Assembly: GCA_001751225.1 (NCBI GenBank)
Contig: MAXT01000132.1
Coordinates: 1 to 8,973, forward strand
Direction of reading: 5' to 3'
DNA length: 8,973 bases
From: Desulfuromonadales bacterium C00003107
GTDB taxonomy: Bacteria > Desulfobacterota > Desulfuromonadia > Desulfuromonadales > Syntrophotaleaceae
Position numbers and translations under genes: made by a program. Shown here piece by piece: positions 1 to 5,739 of this stretch; the first letter of the stretch is position 1, and each line of letters opens with the position of its first letter. A model generated the notes under the pieces. It ran no database searches. It saw only the letters and a program-made list of their open reading frames with translations, and had not been told where the DNA came from.

Positions 1-334
1 TTGAAGCTCAGCCTCCAAATCTTCTGGAGCATCGAAGAACGCGGTGTTGCTGAGCAGTATCTTAAACGGTGGTACTTTTGGGCTACGCATAGTAGATTAC
101 AACCGATGATCGATGCTGCAAAGACTATCAAGAGACATTGGAATGGTATCCTGAATTATTTCGACTCAGGAATCACTAATGGCATCTTAGAGGGAATTAA
201 TAGCGTTGTGCAGTTATTAAAGAGGAGTGCTCGTGGTTATCGGAATATCCAGAATTTCATGACTATGATTTATCTTCGATTGGGGCACCTGGATTTCCAG
301 CTAAATACATACGTTAAAAGTAGCATAATAACCC
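1..334 (+). mobile_element. Right part of an ISL3-family insertion sequence
   Basis: The transposase gene marks the element. Its right end is inferred near 333-334, where the sequence read on the minus strand starts GGGTTATTATGCTACTTTTA, a plausible terminal inverted repeat. The left end is outside the window, so neither the inverted repeat partner nor the target duplication can be compared. The boundary is an inference. Confidence 0.45.
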
Positions 335-357
335 ACACTCATCCGGCTATCGTATGA
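1..357 (+). CDS. ISL3-type transposase, C-terminal part (5' end outside the window)
   Basis: This is the last 118 codons of a DDE transposase of the IS204/IS1001/IS1096/IS1165 (ISL3) group, which moves an insertion sequence by cutting and joining DNA. The diagnostic stretch is TNGILEGINSVVQLLKRSARG at residues 59-79, followed by YRN. E64 fits the last acidic residue of the DDE triad, and the Lys/Arg-rich helix and the aromatic GHLDFQ ending are typical of the C-terminus. The reading frame is open at base 1, so the TTG there is probably internal and the first two acidic catalytic residues lie upstream. The last eight or so codons seem to run past the element's end into flanking DNA, giving a foreign tail and a 19-base convergent overlap with the cytochrome gene. 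The family call is firm; whether the element is intact cannot be judged. Confidence 0.85.
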   Translation: MKLSLQIFWSIEERGVAEQYLKRWYFWATHSRLQPMIDAAKTIKRHWNGILNYFDSGITNGILEGINSVVQLLKRSARGYRNIQNFMTMIYLRLGHLDFQLNTYVKSSIITHTHPAIV

Positions 358-1391
358 TCAAGATTGTGCGCAGAGCCATGGCAATCCACGCACCCGGTTC
401 CATCGGTTCCGTGAGACGGCTCAAGGGTATGGCAGCCGCCCTCATCGCAGCTCAGTATCGTTTCGTGGTCGGGATGGCAATTCACACACTCGATATACCT
501 GTGCTCACTATCGCTTTCAAACATCGTGTTGAACGGTTCTGCATGGCAGTCAACGCAGACAACTGAGAGCGTATCCGGCGAGTACATAATATCGGTTGGC
601 ACATGCCCGATTCTGTGACAGTTATTGCAGTCACGCATGCTCATCCTGGTGTTGTGCCCGGCATGGCAGTCGATGCAGAGCATGGTTACGGCGTGCTCCG
701 GATGGCACATGTCGCATGCAATGTCGGCGTGCCTCGTATGCTCTCTTATAAACGTCTGCTCGATTACTGAACTGTGACACCGGGTGCACTGGCTGTTGTC
801 GTGATCATCGAATTCAATCGACTCGGGTTTGTGCGGGTCATGGCAGTTTGCGCAGTCGAGCGCGTCAGCGCCGTGCACCAGTCCGTGACAGTCGCTGCAC
901 GGGGGCAGGTAGCCGTGCTGGATGTGGCAGTGATCGCATTCGAACGCCGAGTGCATGCCCCCACTCTCTTCAATACCCTCGTACTGCGGAACGTGGCAGG
1001 AGCGGCACCTGCTACTGTTCAAGTCGGAATTGTTGATCCGCTCCACGGGCGCATGCGGATCCGGGTGGCAGCTTGCGCAGCTGTGTACGGTTGCGCCATG
1101 GGTCTCAGGGTGGCAGTCCCGGCAGTCCGGCAGATACCCGTGCTGTACGTGGCAGAAGGTGCAGTTCAGAGGTGCATGCATTCCACGTCCGTTCGCAAGC
1201 GCGTCGCATTGCGGTGCGTGGCAGTCCACACATTCTGCGTTCTGTAATTGCTGATATGCGCGACCCTGGGTGGCAGGAGGTCCCTCCTCCTGCACAGGTT
1301 GAGTGCGGTCCGTACATCCGCTTGCAAGCACACACAGGAGTATCCCGATGATTATAATCGTCCATGTTATGTGCTCTCGCTTTGCTGTCAT
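339..1391 (-). CDS. Membrane-anchored 16-haem c-type cytochrome made of four tetrahaem modules
   Basis: This 350-residue protein is an extracytoplasmic electron carrier. A signal segment (about residues 9-25) ends in LASGC, a lipobox-like site at C26, so it is probably anchored to the outside of the membrane. Fifteen CxxCH haem motifs begin at residues 54, 77, 90, 105, 129, 152, 165, 180, 202, 226, 239, 255, 279, 302 and 334, and one CX4CH is at 315-321. Motif spacing repeats as 23/13/15, 23/13/15, 24/13/16 and 23/13/19, showing four tandem four-haem units. Each unit has four extra regularly placed His residues, enough for bis-His ligation of all haems. The ATG start is supported by GGAG(A) at 1397-1401, five bases upstream. 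Known relatives serve respiration or direct electron transfer; the physiological partner here is unknown. It is divergent from the signal peptidases and abuts an insertion sequence. Confidence 0.93.
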   Translation of the reverse strand: MTAKREHITWTIIIIGILLCVLASGCTDRTQPVQEEGPPATQGRAYQQLQNAECVDCHAPQCDALANGRGMHAPLNCTFCHVQHGYLPDCRDCHPETHGATVHSCASCHPDPHAPVERINNSDLNSSRCRSCHVPQYEGIEESGGMHSAFECDHCHIQHGYLPPCSDCHGLVHGADALDCANCHDPHKPESIEFDDHDNSQCTRCHSSVIEQTFIREHTRHADIACDMCHPEHAVTMLCIDCHAGHNTRMSMRDCNNCHRIGHVPTDIMYSPDTLSVVCVDCHAEPFNTMFESDSEHRYIECVNCHPDHETILSCDEGGCHTLEPSHGTDGTGCVDCHGSAHNLDHTIAG

Positions 1392-1516
1392 GAATGTCTC
1401 CGGATGTGATTGTGCTCGCGATATGGTTCGTTTATTACTATTATGTCTGTTGTCATTTTAATCCATTGCCACCGGAGATTGCACCATACTGAACTGCCGA
1501 GTGAAGACTGAAGAAG

Positions 1517-1536
1517 TTTTATGTACCATGTGGTAC
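1517..1536 (+). promoter_or_regulatory. Candidate TATA box with overlapping 14-bp dyad upstream of signal peptidase 1
   Basis: TTTTATGT at 1517-1524 lies about 30 bases before the ATG at 1550, the usual distance for an archaeal TATA box giving a leaderless or nearly leaderless transcript. No Shine-Dalgarno sequence precedes that ATG. GTACCATGTGGTAC at 1523-1536 is a perfect 6-bp inverted repeat with a 2-base spacer, placed where a repressor could block initiation. The promoter role is inferred from position. Confidence 0.4.
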
Positions 1537-1549
1537 TGTTTTTATACTT

Positions 1550-2158
1550 ATGGCTGAACTTTTCGATCAGGTGAAAGAATTTTACCAGAGCGATAATCCG
1601 TGGGCAGAGGTTCTGCGTGACGTCCTGGCAGTTGCGAAGATTCTCATCGTGTTTGCGATCATATCCCAGCTTGTATTTGGGATGTGGACGCCGATGCGGG
1701 CGATTGAGTCTGGCAGTATGGATCCGCACATGAAGGTGGGGGATATCGTATTTATACAGGACCTCTCCCGCACCAGCATCGTCACATATCAGGATGGTGC
1801 GGCTGATGACTACAAATCGTTCGGTGAGTTCGGCAACGTGATTCTGTACCGGAAATACGGACGCTATGACACGACCCCGATCATCCACCGTGCGATGTAC
1901 TACGTGGAGGCGGGTGAACCGATGTGGGAGCGAGGTCCGCCTGCGTCGCATGCCGGATACATCACGAAAGGGGACCATAATAAGCACAACGATCAATACA
2001 GCGGCGTCTGCACAGAACCGATACGCGAGGAATGGGTGATTGGTGTGTCACGTTTCCGTGTGCCTTATGCGGGGTATGTGCGTCTCGCGTTTTCAGAGAT
2101 AATTCAGATGCTCAAAGGAGAGCCGCCCAACTCAGGATCGGGAAACGAGCATCCTTAG
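1550..2158 (+). CDS. Archaeal/ER-type signal peptidase I, copy 1
   Basis: This membrane serine protease (202 residues) removes signal peptides from exported proteins on the outer face of the membrane. The hydrophobic segment at about residues 24-44 is the anchor. The motif ESGSMDP gives the catalytic Ser at S56, and GDIVFI follows. IIHR supplies H113, the His that replaces the bacterial Lys in the archaeal/ER (Sec11-like, S26B) type. KGDHNKHND supplies D142 and D148. A C-terminal hydrophobic stretch near 175-188 may pack on the membrane. The N-terminal 45 residues, including an amphipathic head, do not match copy 2, while the rest is nearly the same. The upstream region suggests a leaderless transcript. 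All expected catalytic residues are present, so activity is likely. Confidence 0.93.
   Translation: MAELFDQVKEFYQSDNPWAEVLRDVLAVAKILIVFAIISQLVFGMWTPMRAIESGSMDPHMKVGDIVFIQDLSRTSIVTYQDGAADDYKSFGEFGNVILYRKYGRYDTTPIIHRAMYYVEAGEPMWERGPPASHAGYITKGDHNKHNDQYSGVCTEPIREEWVIGVSRFRVPYAGYVRLAFSEIIQMLKGEPPNSGSGNEHP
1693..2083 (+). repeat. Tandem gene duplication, unit 1 (partner 2313-2703)
   Basis: This catalytic-domain stretch aligns to 2313-2703 at a constant offset of 620 bases with no gap in the landmarks checked. It contains exactly shared tracts of 36 bases (1873-1908 with 2493-2528) and 33 bases (2051-2083 with 2671-2703), including synonymous positions. Confidence 0.85.
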
Positions 2159-2172
2159 AGTTGTTGTTAGTG

Positions 2173-2180
2173 TTTTAATT
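2173..2180 (+). promoter_or_regulatory. Candidate TATA box for signal peptidase 2
   Basis: TTTTAATT lies about 24 bases before the ATG at 2200, and no Shine-Dalgarno sequence is seen between them. This fits a leaderless transcript separate from copy 1, but the short intergenic gap also allows read-through. Confidence 0.3.
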
Positions 2181-2199
2181 CCCATAACATCTTGATCTC

Positions 2200-2733
2200 A
2201 TGCACAACCAATCTGACAACTCCGACCAACCAGGACTGTTACACTACGCGGTAGTGGTGGCAGCGGTTGTTTTACTCTCTGTGGTCATATTTCACTTCCT
2301 GCTCGGGACATCGATGCGGGCGATCGAATCCGGAAGCATGGAACCAAACATGCGCGTGGGGGATATAGTCATCATCCGTGATGTGCCTCGTTTCGGGATT
2401 GTCACGTATCAGGATGGTGCGATCAGTGGATACGAATCATTCGGTGAGTTCGGTGACGTTGTCCTGTACAGGAAATACGGACGCAATGGCGAGACCCCGA
2501 TCATCCACCGTGCGATGTACTACGTGGACGCGGGTGAACCGATGTGGGACGAAGGTCCGCCAGCGCCGCATGCCGGATACATCACAAGGGGGGACAATAA
2601 TGCGTACAGTGATCAGTATTGTAAGATCTGCAGAGAACCGGTACGCGAGGAATGGGTGATCGGTGTAGCGCGTTTCCGTGTGCCTTATGCGGGGTATGTG
2701 CGTTTTGTGTGTTTAAGGATTTTAGGGGGGTGA
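2200..2733 (+). CDS. Archaeal/ER-type signal peptidase I, copy 2
   Basis: This 177-residue paralogue of the preceding gene has the same predicted role in cleaving signal peptides of secreted proteins. It has one clear N-terminal membrane segment (about residues 14-36), then ESGSMEP with catalytic S46, GDIVII, IIHR with H103, and RGDNNAYSD with D132 and D138. The catalytic part differs from copy 1 by a constant ten-residue offset and mostly conservative changes, whereas the N-terminus is unrelated in sequence and the C-terminal tail is shorter. Two Cys residues (C141, C144) appear where copy 1 has S151 and C154. The pair lies head to tail 41 bases apart. Different anchors on a shared catalytic core may mean different substrates or simply relaxed constraint. 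Confidence 0.93.
   Translation: MHNQSDNSDQPGLLHYAVVVAAVVLLSVVIFHFLLGTSMRAIESGSMEPNMRVGDIVIIRDVPRFGIVTYQDGAISGYESFGEFGDVVLYRKYGRNGETPIIHRAMYYVDAGEPMWDEGPPAPHAGYITRGDNNAYSDQYCKICREPVREEWVIGVARFRVPYAGYVRFVCLRILGG
2313..2703 (+). repeat. Tandem gene duplication, unit 2 (partner 1693-2083)
   Basis: This is the second unit of the signal peptidase catalytic-domain duplication. Similarity starts abruptly just before the conserved MRAIESGSM stretch and fades after the codons for YAGYVR, which puts the duplicated or converted tract inside the genes rather than over whole genes. Confidence 0.85.
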
Positions 2734-2800
2734 ATCAAACTTTCCAGTAAAACCGTGTAAATCATGCACAAACACTGGAGTAATCTTCGAACAATCCCGA

Positions 2801-3778
2801 TCAAACTGTTTCCCAGTCCGTTGAATCAAATTCCACGGCAAGAGCAACCCGCTCATCGAAGTCTAACTTCCCGAGATCCATCTTTTCCAGAACCTCGAGC
2901 CTGCGCTTCAGCCCGGACATGTTGGCGTTCTGAATGCTCAGTCCGGGTCGCGCATTCAGTTCAAGCACAAGCGGTCCAAGTCTTTCATCTATGACGATGT
3001 CAACGCCAAGATATCCAAGCCCCACCGCTTCGTAGGATTTTGAAGCGATCACAAGAATATCGTTCCAGAACGGGATCTCAACCTCGAGTAAGGAAGCCCC
3101 CGTATCCGGATGTACGTCTATGGATCGATCTTTGCAGATTGCGTGGACTGTTGTTCCCTCGGATAGTTTTATTCCTGCTCCCAGCGCCCCTTTGTGAAGA
3201 TTTGCCTTGCCAGAAGACTGCCTCGTTGGCAATCGCACCATCGCCATCACTGGCACGCCCCTGTAAACGATGATCCTGACATCGGGAACCCCTTCAAAAG
3301 CTACTTTCTCAAGAGCGGGGTGGGATTTGATCAAAGACTCAAAATAGACTGGACTGGGGTTGCCATCCATGGAATACACGCCTTCAAGTACTTCCAGGCA
3401 ATGCTTCTCAATTTCCATCCGCTGTATTATCCCGCCATTTGCCATGATCCAGCCATTATCCGATCTGCCCTTGATTACGACTATGCCTTTTCCGCCTGCG
3501 CCGTTGGAAGGTTTGATTACAAATTCATCTCTTTTTAGCACCCTTTCAAGATTCTTTATCTCATGCACCGCCCTGAAAATGCCATACACTTCAGGGAAAG
3601 GTATGTTAACACTCTTGAGCAGATCCTTTGTTGTAAGTTTGTCATCCACTAATTTAAGCAGCTTTCTTGGATTTTCCAGGTATATGTGCCCCACGTTCCG
3701 TTCATTTATCCCGAGCACGTCCCTATTTTTTCCGAATATCCGTGGTAAGATCATGTCTTCAATCCTTCGATCCTTCAA
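2801..3778 (-). CDS. RimK-related ATP-grasp ligase (alpha-L-glutamate ligase-like)
   Basis: This cytoplasmic enzyme of the ATP-grasp fold probably forms an amide bond between a carboxylate and an amine through an acyl phosphate. It has 325 residues, the usual size of the RimK-related group found beside 7TM/inactive-transglutaminase proteins. LGINERN (22-28) and LVDDK (43-47) match that group. FVIKPSNGAGGKG (86-98) is the ATP-binding lysine and glycine loop. DVRIIVYRG (166-174), NLHKGALGAG (193-202), GVDIVID (258-264, D260) and LELNARPGLS (272-281, E273 and N275) supply the Mg-binding core. The chosen TTG overlaps the stop of the upstream gene as TTGA, suggesting translational coupling. An ATG at 3754, preceded by AAGGA, is an equally credible start. 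The substrate is unknown; glutamate ligation is only a family name. Confidence 0.88.
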   Translation of the reverse strand: MKDRRIEDMILPRIFGKNRDVLGINERNVGHIYLENPRKLLKLVDDKLTTKDLLKSVNIPFPEVYGIFRAVHEIKNLERVLKRDEFVIKPSNGAGGKGIVVIKGRSDNGWIMANGGIIQRMEIEKHCLEVLEGVYSMDGNPSPVYFESLIKSHPALEKVAFEGVPDVRIIVYRGVPVMAMVRLPTRQSSGKANLHKGALGAGIKLSEGTTVHAICKDRSIDVHPDTGASLLEVEIPFWNDILVIASKSYEAVGLGYLGVDIVIDERLGPLVLELNARPGLSIQNANMSGLKRRLEVLEKMDLGKLDFDERVALAVEFDSTDWETV

Positions 3779-5592
3779 CCTTTTCTGAGCTCAGAAAACC
3801 TGAAATACTCCACCAGACGCAACCCCTTCCACCTTCCAAGGAGGACATTGAAGCCCAAAACAAGAACAAGGACTTCCGGATGTGTCATCACAATCGCCTG
3901 GAGTGTGGATAGCGAAACCACAAAGAAACATGTCACTGCAGCAACAATTGTGCCGAGACAGATTTTAAGAGCATCGAAAAGCCCCTTGTCTGCTACGGCT
4001 TTCATAAAGTTCTCGACAATGGTGGACATCACCAACAACGGAAAAACAGCGGTTTTAGCAAGAGTATAGTTGCCCATTTTAATTCCAACTGTTATTATAA
4101 CTGCCATCACAATACAACACAGTGTCAGCAATATGGCGAGCCTGGGCACGATCATCAGGTTCAGACGGTCAATGGATTTACGCGAAAAGAGACCAGCCGC
4201 CAACAGAATCGCGAATAAAATCAAACCGGTTACCAGACCTGAACTGAGAAAAGCTATCGACATTATGGCAGGTCCGAAAACTCCGTACATCCGCACCCCG
4301 ATAACATTTCTGAAGATGGCTATAACCGTAGCTGCAAACGGCAGGATGAGTACAAGTTTCAGAGCTTCGAGAGGGATTTTTGATTCCGATGCCGTCAGCA
4401 TCGCATCTGTCACTACCAGTCTGTGCGCGGGGGTTGTGACCAGATCATAATCAGAGACCGTGGTATAATCGACATCTTCGGAATCAAGCTCGTCTTCAAC
4501 GTGCCGCCCCTGCGACTCAGCCGAGAGCAGTGCATTCCAGACCAGATCGGAGTCGTCCAGATCGGTCAAGATCAACGATTCGGGAGACGCCGCCTTCTGC
4601 AAAACCAAAGAATGCTGTTTTAACATCCCTTCCCCGACATCACTTGAAATAATCATCTTTTTACCGTCCAGCGACCTGTCTGAAACAACGTAATCTATCA
4701 GAACGTTCAATCCGCTAACATCCCTGGCGATTAATACGACATACCCGACATCACCCACAGCACCAATGCCCATATCATGAAGATATCTTGAGTCGAAATC
4801 GATTCTTTTCTCAAATACCGGTATTCCAAGTGCTGTTGCATAATTTCCCATCAGTCTCACAAGTTCGCAGCTGACCGAACCATCGTGGATCAGTAAAATG
4901 GAACTTGTTTCCGGCTCTTTTGTGATGCTGGCATTGGGTGTTGTGGTTTCTGATTCTTCCAACTCTTCAGAATCATCGGTGTCTGACTCATCATCATCGG
5001 TGTCTGACTCCGTATCCTCATAATCGGTGTCCACATCATCATTCTCGCCATCGCCCGCACCATCACTCGAGTCCGTATCGCCATCGGAGTCGGACTCCGT
5101 ATCGTCACCGCCGGTATCCAACCCCACACCGCCATCATCACTGGTACCTAATCCCGGGTCGTCATTGGTATCCGTATCAGTATCGGATTCTGTATCGCAG
5201 TCATCGGAGTCGGACTCTGCATCACCGCCAGCACTCTCTGTTGTCGCCAAGCCGCCACCGGTACCGAAGCTTACACCATCACCACCATCCGACCCATCCG
5301 TATCATCATCAGCATCATCATCGTCTGACCCCCCATCGCCACCAGTGTCCGATTCTGAATCATCATCGGTATCTAATCCGGAATCGTCATCAGTACCCGA
5401 TTCCGTATCTGAATCGGTGTCCGACTCCGAACCGCCGTCGTTGTCCGACCCGGAATCGCCATCATCATCGTCCGACTCTGCACCGTCGCAATCGGCATCC
5501 ATGCGTGGGTATGAAGTCTCTTGATGTGCTGACACAATCAGCATACCCATCAGCAAAAGCGCAACAACAATCAGTATGGTTAATTTTTTCAT
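3775..5592 (-). CDS. Exported Asp/Ser-rich protein with C-terminal 7-transmembrane domain of the inactive-transglutaminase-associated family
   Basis: This 605-residue membrane protein is of unknown function. Residues 1-22 are a signal peptide ending VSA. Residues 33-215 are a highly acidic tract of Asp, Ser, Gly, Thr and Glu. Residues 228-400 look like an alternating alpha/beta extracytoplasmic domain that I do not recognise. Residues 407-585 are a multi-helix membrane domain. Its FRNVIGVRMYGVFGPAI (427-443), MIVPRLAILLT (480-490) and LLGRWKGLRLVEYFRF (584-599) stretches resemble the 7TM domain that in bacteria follows an inactive transglutaminase. The downstream ATP-grasp gene, overlapping by four bases, matches the bacterial pairing. 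The start at 5592 was chosen because it begins the signal peptide; the upstream in-frame extension is arginine-rich and unconvincing. The 7TM assignment is from remembered family patterns. Confidence 0.82.
   Translation of the reverse strand: MKKLTILIVVALLLMGMLIVSAHQETSYPRMDADCDGAESDDDDGDSGSDNDGGSESDTDSDTESGTDDDSGLDTDDDSESDTGGDGGSDDDDADDDTDGSDGGDGVSFGTGGGLATTESAGGDAESDSDDCDTESDTDTDTNDDPGLGTSDDGGVGLDTGGDDTESDSDGDTDSSDGAGDGENDDVDTDYEDTESDTDDDESDTDDSEELEESETTTPNASITKEPETSSILLIHDGSVSCELVRLMGNYATALGIPVFEKRIDFDSRYLHDMGIGAVGDVGYVVLIARDVSGLNVLIDYVVSDRSLDGKKMIISSDVGEGMLKQHSLVLQKAASPESLILTDLDDSDLVWNALLSAESQGRHVEDELDSEDVDYTTVSDYDLVTTPAHRLVVTDAMLTASESKIPLEALKLVLILPFAATVIAIFRNVIGVRMYGVFGPAIMSIAFLSSGLVTGLILFAILLAAGLFSRKSIDRLNLMIVPRLAILLTLCCIVMAVIITVGIKMGNYTLAKTAVFPLLVMSTIVENFMKAVADKGLFDALKICLGTIVAAVTCFFVVSLSTLQAIVMTHPEVLVLVLGFNVLLGRWKGLRLVEYFRFSELRKG
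4948..5496 (-). repeat. Asp/Ser/Gly/Thr low-complexity coding repeat (residues 33-215 of the 7TM protein)
   Basis: This stretch consists of irregular repeats such as DTESD, SDTDSD, DDDSGLDTDDD and GGDDTESDSD. They are encoded by degenerate GAT/GAC and TCC/TCG/TCT codons, seen on the plus strand as recurring tcatcatcgg and gtatccga words. It resembles the flexible Ser-Asp stalks of bacterial surface proteins and partly resembles calcium-binding Asp repeats. It carries a strong negative charge and probably acts as an extended spacer outside the membrane. The reading frame stays open throughout. Confidence 0.9.
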
Positions 5593-5619
5593 GTATCCAA
5601 ATTCCGTTGCATCGACATC

Positions 5620-5630
5620 GAAGTTAAACT
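5620..5630 (-). promoter_or_regulatory. Weak candidate TATA box for the 7TM/ATP-grasp unit
   Basis: On the minus strand AGTTTAACTT lies about 30 bases before the ATG at 5592, within the 147-base gap after the glycosyltransferase gene. The gap suggests a separate promoter. The match is weak, and only position supports it. Confidence 0.25.
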
Positions 5631-5739
5631 TGAGCACCCCACCAGCACGAGACGGTAATGCCGTATGGTGCCAACACCGTTTCGAAGATTTTGCAGGGCG
5701 GCGTTTCCAAACCACATACGCCAGACGCGCACGCAAAAT

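Noticed and set aside
774..1247. Open frame of 157 codons on the plus strand inside the cytochrome gene
   Set aside because: It is antisense to the CxxCH-rich gene. Its repeated tggcagt words are just the reverse of the haem motif codons, and the product looks like no protein family.
1388..1996. Minus-strand frame of 202 codons opposite signal peptidase 1
   Set aside because: It has no recognisable domain, and it overlaps a gene with all catalytic motifs and the cytochrome start region.
2744..2778. Hairpin terminator between the convergent peptidase 2 and ATP-grasp genes
   Set aside because: CCAGT and ACTGG arms exist but the loop is 25 bases and no T-run follows in either direction.
2764..2994. 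Third signal peptidase copy or remnant, because TCATGCACAA recurs at 2198 and 2762
   Set aside because: The match stops after ten bases, and the encoded frame shows none of the catalytic motifs and lies antisense to the ATP-grasp gene.
4948..5496. Possible CRISPR or tandem nucleotide repeat array
   Set aside because: The repeated words are short, irregular and in frame with a protein. There are no constant repeats separated by unique spacers.
5027..5524. Ser/Pro-rich plus-strand frame of 165 codons, and an overlapping His-rich frame from 4938
   Set aside because: Both are mirror images of the Asp/Ser tract on the minus strand. The minus frame continues into a convincing membrane domain and has a signal peptide.
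5593..5736. N-terminal extension of the 7TM gene to 5736
   Set aside because: It would place an Arg-rich stretch before a clear signal peptide; the ATG at 5592 begins the signal peptide exactly.
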